Positions 1 to 8,218 are shown, counted from the stretch's first letter. The stretch is 18,834 nt of DNA from an uncultured Collinsella sp. (GCA_900554135.1 USFU01000015.1:1-18834); one strand, 5' to 3'. The notes: generated by a model not told the origin, from the letters alone. Made by a program: numbers and translations.

Positions 1-2150
1 CTCGCGATAGAGAGCTCGGGCTTAAGCGTGCCCAGCAGGTCTGTGTCGACGGAAACTTTTGAGCCGTGATGCCCTAGCTTGAGCACATCGATATCACCCA
101 CCTCCCGTACAAACTCGCGCTCTTGATCGAGCTCGGCATCACCAGTGAGGAGCACGCGCAGGCTCTTGCCTTCCTGGGCATAGGAGAGCAGCAAGACAAG
201 CGAGTCCTCATTGCCCTCGCCATCCACCGTGTCAAACGGCCACATCACACGTGTCCGAAACGCGCCGATATCGACCGTGTCTCCGCAAGCCACCTGCCGA
301 TACGTTACGCCCGGACGATTTAGAACCTCAGCAGGCGCACCGTCAAGCGCATCGGCCGCGACCACAATGGTTCCAACCGAAAACTGATCGAGCACATCGG
401 GAAGACCACCCCAATGGTCTTCGTCCCAATGTGTCACGAAGACGGCGTCGATATGGTGGACGTTATTGCGAACCAACGCCGACACCACGCGCTCATCGAG
501 CCCACAGTCCACGAGCGCCACGGTCCCACCCTGACGAACCAGAATCGCATCGGCCTGCCCCACATCGAGCACCGTCACCGAAGGCGGCGCGAATCGATCC
601 CAATAGACGTACGGAACAACCGCAGCAAGCATCAAACATAGCAACCCCACCGCCATGGGTCGCGCGCGAGGACGTGGCCACCAGACCAGGAGAACCGCCA
701 GCAAACACGGCACCAGGTAAATCCACATGCTATCGGGCGGCACGCTCACGGATGCACCCGGCACGGCGGCAAAGAACTGCTCAAAGAACAGCGCGCAACG
801 GGCGGCAATCATGGGCACAACGAGTGCCCAAGCTTGCAACGGCTCCACGAGCGAAAAGGGAACCAGCACGATAGACACAGCAAGCAGGAGACTCACCACC
901 GGACCGATGACCGCATTCGCCAGCGGAGCAATGAGTGAGAACGTACCAAAGGCAGGAATGGTGATGGGAAGCGTCGCCAACTGCGAGCACGGCGTAACGG
1001 AAAGCATGCTGGCAATGCCCGTCGGCACACCCAGCTCTCCCAAAGCGTAGGTGGCGTACGGGCAAAAGCACAGGATGGCAAAGACGCTGGCACATGAAAG
1101 CTGAAAGCCCATCTCGTACAGCACCGTCGGCCGCAGCAGCACAAAGATGGACATGGTTACAAAGAGTGCCGAAAGGCCGTGCCGGCGACGCCCCGCACCG
1201 TTTACGACAAGCGTCGCGAACACCATGCAGCACGCGCGCACGGCCGAGGGAGAGGCACCCGTAAAGGCAGCGTAAACCACAAGCGTTATCGCCAATATCG
1301 CCCGTTGAAGACCACGTGAACACCGAGTCTTTTGCAATACACCCTCGATCACAAACCCCACAATAGCCAAATGGCTGCCCGAGACGGCGATAAGATGCGC
1401 CGTTCCCGTCACCGAAAACCAGTCGCCCGCTGGCTGGGCGCGCAACTCGGCCGAGCGTCCACAGACAATGCCGGCTATGAGCGAACGCGCCGGGTCGGTC
1501 GCAGGCGCGATGGACGCAAGCAGCCCATTTCGCAGCCGAAGCAGCGGCCCCGGAGAGCCCTCATCGACCGACACAATCCGGATGACCTTCACTTTTCGAA
1601 GCTCGCCCCGAAGCACGCGCGATCGACCATACGCGTCGTTCTCAAAGCGCGAAATTCGACCGATAGCAAGTACATGCGAACCGACGCCGAGCTCGCGATC
1701 ACACGACAGCCGCACCTGACCTAAACGCTTTTCGCCCGCATACGCATCGCAGGTATAGGAGTACGCACCGTCATTGATGGACGGGTCACCGCGCACAACA
1801 AATTCAAGACTGCTCGCTGCCCGATTATCCAGCGCCCTCGAAGCACGCAGCGCCCCAATCGCCCAACCCGCGGACACGACCGTCCCCGCCACGATGCCAA
1901 GGGCCGCGGCATACAGCCATCGTCTCCACCGCATAAGGCGCATACAGGACCGAGCCAATACGATGCAAGCCGCAGCAGCAACGGGAATGGCCCAGAGCGA
2001 TGCGAAGGGCGCCGACCGCTCTCCCAGCAGCACATCGGCTGCCACGTTAAGCACCAAGCCACAGCTCGTACACAGGCCGGCACAAAGGGCCATCGTCCAC
2101 GGCATCAATGGCCGAGGTGGCATCACATGCTCGCGCTCGGACGCGCTCAT
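1..2150 (-). CDS. comEC: ComEC/Rec2 DNA-uptake channel, 3' end cut by window edge
   Basis: Inner-membrane channel that carries single-stranded DNA into the cell during natural transformation. The minus frame is open from the ATG at 2150 to base 1, about 716 codons with no stop, so only the last part of the C-terminus is missing (the family is usually about 750-800 aa). Order seen: hydrophobic N-terminal segments, a variable soluble (OB-like) region, the competence domain with LIAVSGSHLAIVG near residue 255, many membrane segments, then a metallo-beta-lactamase-like domain beginning VLDVGQADAILV. That domain keeps a metal motif, THWDEDHWGG (near residue 573), and LKLGHHGSK (near residue 693), suggesting an active nuclease-like domain. 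The ATG overlaps the comEA stop (ATGA) and has no clear Shine-Dalgarno of its own, so translation is probably coupled to comEA. Family assignment is secure; competence of the organism is inferred. Confidence 0.93.
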   Translation of the reverse strand, partial: MSASEREHVMPPRPLMPWTMALCAGLCTSCGLVLNVAADVLLGERSAPFASLWAIPVAAAACIVLARSCMRLMRWRRWLYAAALGIVAGTVVSAGWAIGALRASRALDNRAASSLEFVVRGDPSINDGAYSYTCDAYAGEKRLGQVRLSCDRELGVGSHVLAIGRISRFENDAYGRSRVLRGELRKVKVIRIVSVDEGSPGPLLRLRNGLLASIAPATDPARSLIAGIVCGRSAELRAQPAGDWFSVTGTAHLIAVSGSHLAIVGFVIEGVLQKTRCSRGLQRAILAITLVVYAAFTGASPSAVRACCMVFATLVVNGAGRRRHGLSALFVTMSIFVLLRPTVLYEMGFQLSCASVFAILCFCPYATYALGELGVPTGIASMLSVTPCSQLATLPITIPAFGTFSLIAPLANAVIGPVVSLLLAVSIVLVPFSLVEPLQAWALVVPMIAARCALFFEQFFAAVPGASVSVPPDSMWIYLVPCLLAVLLVWWPRPRARPMAVGLLCLMLAAVVPYVYWDRFAPPSVTVLDVGQADAILVRQGGTVALVDCGLDERVVSALVRNNVHHIDAVFVTHWDEDHWGGLPDVLDQFSVGTIVVAADALDGAPAEVLNRPGVTYRQVACGDTVDIGAFRTRVMWPFDTVDGEGNEDSLVLLLSYAQEGKSLRVLLTGDAELDQEREFVREVGDIDVLKLGHHGSKVSVDTDLLGTLKPELSIA

Positions 2151-2857
2151 ACGCAGATACAATCTTTGATTTTGGCGAGCTTCTTCTCACCGATTCCCGA
2201 TACGCGCATCAGGTCATCGACTGAGGCAAAAGCACCGTTCTTTGTCCGCTCATCGATAATCGACTGAGCCATAGAAGGCCCAATGCCCGAGAGCGTCTGC
2301 AGTTCCGCCGCGCTCGCCGTATTGATGTTCACGAGCCCCGACGAAGACCCCGCGCCAGGAGTCGTGGCAGTACTACTTTCGGCCCCGCCGACCGCCGCAG
2401 CCGCTTGTTGCTCCCCCACCGTCGGTACATAAATCTTTTGGCCATCTGTGATCTTGGACGCACGGTTAAGCCCTGTCACGTCCGCCTCGGCCGTAAGCCC
2501 TCCGGCGGCATCGATCGCTTGGGACACCCGTGCTCCTTCTTTGAGCCGATACACGCCAGGCCTCACAACGGCGCCATCCACATCAACGTACACCTCGGCA
2601 GCAGAGGAGCTCTTGCCCGAAGACCCATCGGCATCATCAGGAGACGCATCCCCGGCCCCGCGCGCATCTGAGGCGCTTGCCTCATCACTATGCTCAAACG
2701 ACACGCCGCTGGAGCGGCTACTAAAACTTGCCATCGCCAAGCCGCTCGCGGCGGCAATGACAACCAAAATCGCCACCACCACCGCTTTATGCCCGAGCAG
2801 CTTTTCTGCCCAGCGGTCCATACGTTTAACCCGTTCGTGATGTTCGCGCTGCGCCAT
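2147..2857 (-). CDS. comEA: ComEA-like competence protein, SLBB plus helix-hairpin-helix
   Basis: Membrane-anchored receptor that binds double-stranded DNA outside the membrane and passes it to ComEC. The 236-aa protein has a charged N-terminus, one membrane segment at about residues 25-45 (VVVAILVVIAAASGLAM), a Ser/Ala/Asp-rich linker to about 87, an SLBB domain at about 88-146 (VDVDGAVVRPGVYRL), a second low-complexity linker, and a paired helix-hairpin-helix DNA-binding domain at about 174-234 (VNINTASAAELQTLSGIG, then VSGIGEKKL). An upstream in-frame ATG would give 257 aa. I chose the ATG at 2857 because GGGAGGTG lies at the right distance upstream (2864-2871) and the longer N-terminus looks unlike a protein. 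It overlaps comEC by 3 nt and forms an operon with it. Confidence 0.93.
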   Translation of the reverse strand: MAQREHHERVKRMDRWAEKLLGHKAVVVAILVVIAAASGLAMASFSSRSSGVSFEHSDEASASDARGAGDASPDDADGSSGKSSSAAEVYVDVDGAVVRPGVYRLKEGARVSQAIDAAGGLTAEADVTGLNRASKITDGQKIYVPTVGEQQAAAAVGGAESSTATTPGAGSSSGLVNINTASAAELQTLSGIGPSMAQSIIDERTKNGAFASVDDLMRVSGIGEKKLAKIKDCICV

Positions 2858-3025
2858 AGCAAACACCTCCCAACACCATCGTGTCAGGAAACGAGCGCCG
2901 AAGCCTCCGCACGTCCACACTGGTTATCGCGGTCAAACCAAATACATCCCAAAACCTTGCGAAAAAGTGTCCATTAATTCAGTCACACGTCAGCGAATGA
3001 ACATCTTGGTATCATTTGCCCAGAT

Positions 3026-3061
3026 AGCAAAAGACCGGCGATACAGGCGCATCGTCGGTCT
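3026..3061 (-). terminator. Terminator of the mihF-gmk-rpoZ-thiI operon
   Basis: On the minus strand, ten nucleotides at 3061-3052 (AGACCGACGA) pair with 3041-3032 (TCGCCGGTCT), with one G-U pair and a 10-nt loop. The stem runs straight into TTTT at 3032-3029. It sits 11 nt after the thiI stop. The remaining 168 nt to the comEA start hold no gene; comEA probably has its own promoter there, which I could not locate with confidence. Confidence 0.75.
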
Positions 3062-3071
3062 ATGCAGGCAA

Positions 3072-4316
3072 TTACTCGCGATCTTGGTAAATCTCACGCG
3101 GAGCAAGCTCCGAATGTTTGCGTTTTAAGGTCTTAGGGGCCTTATACGTGTTGCTGGAGAAGTCGATGTACTCGGTCTGCTTAAGCAAGCGCTCGATCAT
3201 CTCCTCGTGGTCGAACAACTCCCAGGCCTCGTGCACGGCATCGAGTTTGGCGTGCGTCTCGGGGCGACGCGGCATAAACAGCGTGCAGCAGTCGGGCGCC
3301 GCCTCAGTGGAAATATCGAACGTGCCGATCTCCTGAGCGCGCGCAATGATCTCCTGCTTGTCGGACCCGATGAGCGGACGGAACACGGGAATCTTCACGG
3401 CCTCGTTGACGGCCATGATGTTCTCGAGCGTCTGGGAGGCAACCTGACCGAGCGACTCGCCGGTCACGATGGCCTTGGCGCCCTCGATATGCGCAATGCG
3501 CTCGGCAACCGAATACATGATGCGGCGATACATGATCACGCGCAGGTTGCTGGGGCAGGTGACGGAAATCTCACGCTGGCAATCGCCAAACGGCACCACG
3601 TACAGGCGGCCGATCTGGACACCCGGCTCAAGCGCACGGATGATGTCCTGCACCAAATACTCGCTCGTATCAGGCGTCTGCGGACGACCGGAGAAATGTA
3701 CCGGAACGCACACCGCGCCGCGTCGCGCGAGCATCCAGGTCGCCACCGGAGAATCGATGCCCGACGACAGAAGCGTCACGACCTTGCCGGCAGAACCCAC
3801 CGGCAGACCGCCCACGCCGCGCTCGGAGCGCGCGTACACGTAAACGCTACCCTGGACCACCAGTACGTGCACCATCGCATCGGGGTCGTGCATTTGAACC
3901 TTTTTATCGGGGAAGGCCTCGCACAGCACCTCGCCCACCTGACGATTGATATCAATCGAGGTGAGCTCATAGTCGGTATTGGAGCGCTTGGCGTGCACCT
4001 TAAACGAATCGAAGGGGCCAAACTCGCGCAGCGCCTTGACGGCGGCGGCGCAGTATTCCTGCGGGTCGCGGTTGGTGTGGTACGCCAGGGACACACGGGC
4101 AACGCCGGGGACGGTGCGGATGACGCGCGCCGCCTCGTCGGCCTGATGCTCGTTAAAGGTCACGAGGATATAACCGGAAATTCGAGACACGGCGTTCACG
4201 GAAAAGGCGGCCAAAGCCGCCTTAATGTTATCCATGAGGATATGCTCAAAATGTGCGCGGTTCTTGCCCTTCAGTCCAACCTCGTGATAGTGGACCAGGC
4301 AGACGCGAGCTGCCAT
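3072..4316 (-). CDS. thiI: ThiI, tRNA uracil-8 4-thiolation sulfurtransferase
   Basis: Adenylates U8 of tRNA and inserts sulfur to give 4-thiouridine; in some bacteria it also supplies sulfur for the thiamine thiazole. At 414 aa it has an N-terminal ferredoxin-like region starting VCLVHYHEVGLKGKNR, a THUMP domain to about residue 165, and an ATP-pyrophosphatase domain with PP-loop LLSSGIDSPVATW at about 182-194. There is no C-terminal rhodanese domain, as in Bacillus-type ThiI, so sulfur must come from a partner cysteine desulfurase not seen here. A Cys-Cys pair (PDCCTLFMP) lies in the C-terminal third. The ATG directly abuts the rpoZ stop (TAAATG), so it is likely translated by coupling as the last gene of the operon. 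Confidence 0.95.
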   Translation of the reverse strand: MAARVCLVHYHEVGLKGKNRAHFEHILMDNIKAALAAFSVNAVSRISGYILVTFNEHQADEAARVIRTVPGVARVSLAYHTNRDPQEYCAAAVKALREFGPFDSFKVHAKRSNTDYELTSIDINRQVGEVLCEAFPDKKVQMHDPDAMVHVLVVQGSVYVYARSERGVGGLPVGSAGKVVTLLSSGIDSPVATWMLARRGAVCVPVHFSGRPQTPDTSEYLVQDIIRALEPGVQIGRLYVVPFGDCQREISVTCPSNLRVIMYRRIMYSVAERIAHIEGAKAIVTGESLGQVASQTLENIMAVNEAVKIPVFRPLIGSDKQEIIARAQEIGTFDISTEAAPDCCTLFMPRRPETHAKLDAVHEAWELFDHEEMIERLLKQTEYIDFSSNTYKAPKTLKRKHSELAPREIYQDRE

Positions 4317-4598
4317 TTAGGCTTCAGCAACCTTATGGCCGAGCGCCTTCTCGTAACGGGCCTCGTCGTAGGAGATATCGCCGTCGACGATCTCGTCCAT
4401 AGCCATCGAGATGGTATCGGCACCGGAGAGCGCGATGGTGATGTCGTCGACATCCTGAACGGCAAGCACGCGGTTATGCTGGCCACGCAGCATGCTATTG
4501 ATGTCGCAGGCACGCTTGGAGGCAAGCGAAGCGAGCAGGAAGCGGTTGTGATCGGTCTTCTCCAAAAGATCGTCAATGCAAGGCTTTACAACGGACAC
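4317..4598 (-). CDS. rpoZ: RNA polymerase omega subunit
   Basis: Small subunit that helps fold and hold beta-prime in RNA polymerase. The 93-aa protein shows the family core: an N-terminal PCIDDLLEKTDHNRFLLASL segment, then the conserved KRACDIN stretch and DDITIALSGAD. The start is GTG at 4598, 5 nt after the gmk stop, with AAGGATC about 10 nt upstream and GAGG closer in. The order gmk-rpoZ is common to many bacteria, which supports the call. The residues before PCIDDLL are few, so no other start fits well. Confidence 0.92.
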   Translation of the reverse strand: MSVVKPCIDDLLEKTDHNRFLLASLASKRACDINSMLRGQHNRVLAVQDVDDITIALSGADTISMAMDEIVDGDISYDEARYEKALGHKVAEA

Positions 4599-4603
4599 GG
4601 ACC

Positions 4604-5173
4604 TCAGATCCTTTCATGCATATCGAGAACGCGAACGAGCTCGTCGGTCGCGCGGTCGAGATCGTCATTCACCACGACGTCGTCGTAGCGGTCGGCAAGG
4701 GCAAGCTCATGGGCGGCGTTTGCCATACGCAGCTCAATCGTCTCGGGCGTCTCGGTACCGCGACCGACCAGACGCTCGCGGAGCACCTCGAGCGAGGGCG
4801 GCTTGATAAAGATCAGCACGGCCTCGGGGAAACGCTCCTTGACCTGCAGGGCACCCTGGACATCGATCTCCAAGATGAGAGACGAACCAGAGGCGAGCTT
4901 GGACTGGACCTCGCTCACCAACGTGCCATAGCAGTTACCGTGGACCTCGGCCCACTCAACAAACTCACCGTTTGCCACGCGGCGGTCGAACTCCTCGCGC
5001 GTCAGGAAAAAGTAATTGACGCCATCGACCTCGCCTTTGCGTGGGGCTCGCGTGGTAGCCGAAACCGTCAGGCCCAGGTTAGAGCGACGCTCGCGCACAC
5101 GAGTGACGAGCGTGCCCTTGCCCGCGCCTGACGGTCCAGAAATCACAAAGAGCTTTGAATCCTGAGCGCTCAC
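4604..5173 (-). CDS. gmk: Guanylate kinase
   Basis: Phosphorylates GMP to GDP with ATP in the cytoplasm. It is 189 aa, normal for the family. The P-loop GPSGAGKGT is at residues 13-21, followed by the GMP-binding region (SATTRAPRKGEVDGVNYFF), the EVHGNCYGT segment, LEIDVQGALQV, and the lid/ATP region around FIKPPSLEVLRERL. The start is a GTG that abuts the mihF stop (TAAGTG), with no strong Shine-Dalgarno, so coupling to mihF is likely. It is the second gene of the mihF-gmk-rpoZ-thiI operon. Confidence 0.97.
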   Translation of the reverse strand: MSAQDSKLFVISGPSGAGKGTLVTRVRERRSNLGLTVSATTRAPRKGEVDGVNYFFLTREEFDRRVANGEFVEWAEVHGNCYGTLVSEVQSKLASGSSLILEIDVQGALQVKERFPEAVLIFIKPPSLEVLRERLVGRGTETPETIELRMANAAHELALADRYDDVVVNDDLDRATDELVRVLDMHERI

Positions 5174-5482
5174 TTATTTGGTCAGCTGCTCGAGGAGCTG
5201 CTCGCGCTGACGGACGCCAAGGCCCTGGACGCGACGGGTAGCGGAGATGCCGAGCTCCTCCATGATCTTGGCGGCCTTGGCCTTGCCATAGCCGGGAAGA
5301 GACTCGATGAGGGTGGAAACCTTCATGCGGGAAGCAATGGGGTCATCGGAGTTGAGCACGGACTCGAGGGACTTCTCGCCCTTCTTGATCTGCTCACGGA
5401 GCTCTGCGCGAGCATGACGCGCGGCGGCAGCCTTCTCAAGAGCCTGCTTGCGCTGCTCATCGGTAAGCTGAGGGAGTGCCAT
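5174..5482 (-). CDS. mihF: Actinobacterial integration host factor, mIHF
   Basis: Nucleoid-associated DNA-binding protein of actinobacteria, unrelated to the HU/IHF fold of proteobacteria. The 102-aa protein begins MALPQLTDEQRKQALEKAA, then a helical segment (ARHARAELREQIKKGE) and an S13-like helix-two-turn-helix region around LIESLPGYGKAKAAKIMEEL, ending with the ISATRRVQGLG stretch. An ATG 12 nt further upstream would give 106 aa, but its codon overlaps the Shine-Dalgarno GGAGGT (5487-5492), so the ATG at 5482 is the real start. The order mihF-gmk-rpoZ is known from mycobacteria. It is the first gene of its operon, with the promoter in the gap 5483-5610. Confidence 0.93.
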   Translation of the reverse strand: MALPQLTDEQRKQALEKAAAARHARAELREQIKKGEKSLESVLNSDDPIASRMKVSTLIESLPGYGKAKAAKIMEELGISATRRVQGLGVRQREQLLEQLTK

Positions 5483-5523
5483 TCGTACCTCCAAATAGTT
5501 GGGTTATATCTGATTCAATATTT

Positions 5524-5555
5524 GGCATTTTAGCACGTAAAACGTACAAAATGCC
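5524..5555 (-). promoter_or_regulatory. Long inverted repeat in the mihF upstream region
   Basis: GGCATTTT (5524-5531) is matched by AAAATGCC (5548-5555). Inside it, GCACG (5533-5537) matches CGTAC (5543-5547) with one wobble, leaving a 5-nt loop and one bulged base: 13 pairs in all. It ends 41 nt upstream of the mihF ATG. On the minus strand it contains TAAAAT, which could be a -10 element. It may be an operator over the promoter or a hairpin in the leader; I cannot tell which. No run of T follows on the minus strand, so it is not a standard terminator. Confidence 0.45.
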
Positions 5556-5610
5556 CAATCGCGGCTCCATAGGTTAGACGATACCCGCAAAAAGTGCAAT
5601 ATATCGCGCT

Positions 5611-5676
5611 AAAAGATGAGCCCCCGACCTGCGATTCCACATAAAGGATGGGAAAGTTTTCGCAGGCACAGGGGCT
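5611..5676 (-). terminator. Probable terminator at the end of the pyr operon
   Basis: Read on the minus strand after the pyrF stop, AGCCCC (5676-5671) pairs with GGGGCT (5624-5619), CCTGCGA (5666-5660) pairs with TCGCAGG (5634-5628), and an inner TTCC..CAT pairs with ATG..GGAA. CATCTTTT follows (down to 5611). The position between pyrF and the mihF promoter fits a terminator. The hairpin is large (58 nt) with an internal loop, so a structured small RNA is an alternative reading. Confidence 0.5.
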
Positions 5677-5721
5677 AATTTGTGCTAATGAGACCCAAAA
5701 GTGGTGACTTGAGGGAATCTT

Positions 5722-6438
5722 TTAGGCGACGTTTTCGACCAGCTCGGCAACGATGGCGTCAAACGCGGCAACCGGATCATCGGCGCCGGTAATGGGGCGA
5801 CCCACCACGATATGGCTCGCACCGCGCTCGATGGCCTGGGAAGGCGTGGCCACGCGGGACTGATCGCCCAGCGCAGCACCAACCGGACGCACGCCCGGGG
5901 TCACGATCAGCGCATCGGGGCCCAGCAGCTCACGCATGTCATGAGCCTCCATCGGCGAGCACACGATACCGTCGATACCGTTGGCCTGAGCGAGTTTTGC
6001 CAAACGGGCGGCCTCCTCGGCAACGGGCGACTCGACACCGATCTCGTTCAGCGCATCCTGATTCATGCTCGTAAGCACGGTGATGGCGACGAGCTTGGCT
6101 CGATCCTCGCGTGCCTCCTCGGCACCCTCACGGCAGGCGGCGAGCATGGCACCCGAACCTAAGCCGTGGACCGAAAGCAAGTCGGCACCGGCAAGCGAGG
6201 CCGAACGAGCGGCACCGCGCACCTGATGCGGAATGTCATGGAACTTAAGGTCGAGGAAGACCTTGAAGCCCAGGTCCTTAAAGGTCTTGACGATCTCGGG
6301 GCCCTCGGCGTAATAGAGCGTCATGCCCACTTTAAGCCAGGCGGCATGGCCCGAAAGCTCATGGGCGAGCTCGAGCGCACGCTCACGGTCGCAGTCGAGG
6401 GCGACGATAACGCGGTCGCGGGCATCGGTCTCTAGCAT
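5722..6438 (-). CDS. pyrF: Orotidine 5'-phosphate decarboxylase
   Basis: Last step of UMP synthesis: OMP to UMP plus CO2. The 238-aa protein is a TIM barrel of the short (group I) type. Substrate-binding residues lie in VIVALDCD (residues 10-17) and WLKVGM (34-39). The catalytic Asp-Lys-Asp set is in FLDLKFHDIP (61-70; D63, K65, D68). The phosphate site is near TPGVRP and VVGRPIT at the C-terminus. A longer frame of 268 aa exists, but the ATG at 6438 has GGTAGGTG upstream and starts MLETDARDRVIVAL, as expected. It overlaps the end of pyrD by 7 nt and is the last gene of the operon. Confidence 0.96.
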   Translation of the reverse strand: MLETDARDRVIVALDCDRERALELAHELSGHAAWLKVGMTLYYAEGPEIVKTFKDLGFKVFLDLKFHDIPHQVRGAARSASLAGADLLSVHGLGSGAMLAACREGAEEAREDRAKLVAITVLTSMNQDALNEIGVESPVAEEAARLAKLAQANGIDGIVCSPMEAHDMRELLGPDALIVTPGVRPVGAALGDQSRVATPSQAIERGASHIVVGRPITGADDPVAAFDAIVAELVENVA

Positions 6439-7355
6439 TCGAAAGCACCTACCAGCTCGTTGATGTCCTTCACGCCCTGAGACTCCGCCCAGGCCTCGAG
6501 CTCGTGCGCGATCTTGAGCGAAGCGCACGGATCGACGAAGTTGGCCATACCGACCGATACGCAGGTAGCGCCAGCCAGGATAAACTCGGCCGCATCCTCA
6601 CCGGTCATGACGCCGCCGACGCCGTTGATGGGGATATCGACGGCCTGGGCAACCTCCCAGACCATACGCACGGCGATGTGATGGCACAGCGGGCCCGAAA
6701 GACCGCCCTTGGGCTTGGCCACACGCGACTTGCGGGTGTAAACGTCGATGGCCATACCCTGGATGGAGTTGATGACCGAAAGGCCGTCGGCGCCGGCGGC
6801 CTCGAGGGCGCGGGCGATCTCGGCGACGTTGACCGGGGCCATCTTCACAAACAGCGGCTTGTCGGTCACCTTGCGGCAGGCAGCCATGACGGCAGAGGCG
6901 CCCTCGGGCGTGGAGCCCATGGCGGCACCGCCGGCGGCAATATTGGGGCAGCTGACGTTAATCTCGTAGCCGGCGGCCCAGGGGCACAGCTCGACATACA
7001 TCTCGAGCGCACGGACAAACTCGTCCACGGAATGACCGGCAACCTGGCAGATGACCTGGCAACCGTCCTTGGAGAGCTGCTCGAGCCACGGACCGGACTC
7101 GCGGGCGAAAGCGGCCACACCAGGGTTCTGCAGGCCCACGGAATTGATCATGCCGCCAGGGATCTCGGCCATGCGGGGTGCGGGATTGCCGGGCCAGGGC
7201 TCGGCAGCGCAACCCTTAGTGGTGATGGCACCCAGCTGGGAGACATCGAAGAAGTTCTGGAACTGCCAACCGTAGCCAAAGGTACCGGCTGCGGTGTTGA
7301 TGGGGTTCTGCATCTTGACGCCGCCGAAATCGACGGCCATGTTCACGGTACCCAC
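6432..7355 (-). CDS. pyrD: Dihydroorotate dehydrogenase, class 1B catalytic subunit
   Basis: Oxidises dihydroorotate to orotate using FMN; in class 1B the electrons go through PyrK to NAD. The 307-aa barrel shows NTAAGTFGYG near the N-terminus, the flavin/substrate loop NSVGLQNPGV (71-80), and NVSCPN with the catalytic Cys at 136. Cys rather than Ser marks class 1. The adjacent pyrK makes it 1B, a PyrD2K2 heterotetramer in the cytoplasm. The start is GTG at 7355, sharing its first base with the pyrK stop (TAGTG); from memory this length fits the N-terminus of Lactococcus PyrDB. An ATG 15 nt inside is a weaker alternative. Confidence 0.96.
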   Translation of the reverse strand: MGTVNMAVDFGGVKMQNPINTAAGTFGYGWQFQNFFDVSQLGAITTKGCAAEPWPGNPAPRMAEIPGGMINSVGLQNPGVAAFARESGPWLEQLSKDGCQVICQVAGHSVDEFVRALEMYVELCPWAAGYEINVSCPNIAAGGAAMGSTPEGASAVMAACRKVTDKPLFVKMAPVNVAEIARALEAAGADGLSVINSIQGMAIDVYTRKSRVAKPKGGLSGPLCHHIAVRMVWEVAQAVDIPINGVGGVMTGEDAAEFILAGATCVSVGMANFVDPCASLKIAHELEAWAESQGVKDINELVGAFEC

Positions 7356-8146
7356 TAGAAGACCACCACCTTGGAAGCATCAAACACGGGGCCGCACATG
7401 CAGGCGCCCTTCATACCGTCGACCGTCTCGACATTGCAGGTGTTGCAGGCACCAAAACCGCAGCTCATCATGCGCTCGAGCGACACCTCGCAATACGCGC
7501 CGGCCTCGGCGGCAGCGGCGGCGACCTTCTTCATCATGACGGCGGGACCACAGCTGGCGACATAGTCGTAACCGCCCTCGCCGAGCAGCTCGGCGGCAGG
7601 ATCGGTGCAGAAGCCGTGCGTGCCCAACGAGCCGTCGTCGGTGCACACGTTGACCGTGGCTCCCAGCGCGCGGAACTCATCGACGCCCACGGCCTTGGAC
7701 GCGGTGCCAAAGCCCAGGCACACGTCGACGGCCACACCCTGCTCGGCAAGCATGCCAGCCAGGCAGAGCACGGGCGGAACGCCAATGCCGCCGGCGACGA
7801 GCAGTGCTTTCCTGGCACCCTCGGGCACGAACCAGCCGCGGCCGCCAGGGCCCAGCAGGTTGGAGGTGGAGCCAGGGACCATCTGCGACAGACGACGGGT
7901 ATCATCGCCCACGACGGCGTACCACAGCTCGACGGTGCCGGCCTCGGCGTCGGCGCGATAGAAGCTCAGGGGCACGCGAAGCAGCGAGGAAGCATCGCCC
8001 GGCACGGCGATATTCACGAACTGACCGGGCTTGAGCGCACTTGCAAGCTTGGGGGCCGAGATAACGAGCGAGAAGATGCCGTCGGCGATCTCCTGGTTCG
8101 AGACGACCTCGAAGTCGTGCATGCGTGCAGTGGAAGGTGTGGGCAT
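7355..8146 (-). CDS. pyrK: Dihydroorotate dehydrogenase electron-transfer subunit
   Basis: FAD and [2Fe-2S] protein that moves electrons from PyrD to NAD. The 263-aa protein has an N-terminal FAD-binding barrel (GQFVNIAVPG, then LLRVPLSFYRAD), a nucleotide-binding part with LLVAGGIGVPPVLCLAGML, and a C-terminal cluster site with Cys229-x4-Cys234-x2-Cys237-x11-Cys249, the PyrK-type spacing. The ATG at 8146 has GGAG 5 nt upstream. Unlike its tightly joined neighbours, it is separated from pyrC by 92 nt that contain two hairpins, so its expression may be tuned separately. Confidence 0.95.
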   Translation of the reverse strand: MPTPSTARMHDFEVVSNQEIADGIFSLVISAPKLASALKPGQFVNIAVPGDASSLLRVPLSFYRADAEAGTVELWYAVVGDDTRRLSQMVPGSTSNLLGPGGRGWFVPEGARKALLVAGGIGVPPVLCLAGMLAEQGVAVDVCLGFGTASKAVGVDEFRALGATVNVCTDDGSLGTHGFCTDPAAELLGEGGYDYVASCGPAVMMKKVAAAAAEAGAYCEVSLERMMSCGFGACNTCNVETVDGMKGACMCGPVFDASKVVVF

Positions 8147-8161
8147 AGACGCTCCAATCCC

Positions 8162-8218
8162 CCATGCGGTTGCATGGTTCAGGCGAACAGAAAGCGCGGC
8201 ACCGCAAGGGCGCCGCGC
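8162..8218 (-). promoter_or_regulatory. Two hairpins between pyrC and pyrK
   Basis: On the minus strand GCGCGGC (8218-8212) pairs with GCCGCGC (8200-8194) and is followed by TTTCTGTT, resembling a weak terminator. Further on, CCATGC (8177-8172) pairs with GCATGG (8167-8162) around a 4-nt loop, 7 nt before the GGAG of pyrK. Together they could cause partial termination, processing or control of pyrK translation. No clear promoter is seen in the gap. Confidence 0.4.

Noticed and set aside
251..874. Plus-strand open frame of 207 codons
   Set aside because: Opposite comEC; Pro/Arg/His-rich shadow translation without any domain.
5611..5676. The large hairpin as SRP RNA or 6S RNA
   Set aside because: It lacks the conserved SRP apical loop (GGAAG/AGCAG) and is far too short for 6S RNA with its central bubble.
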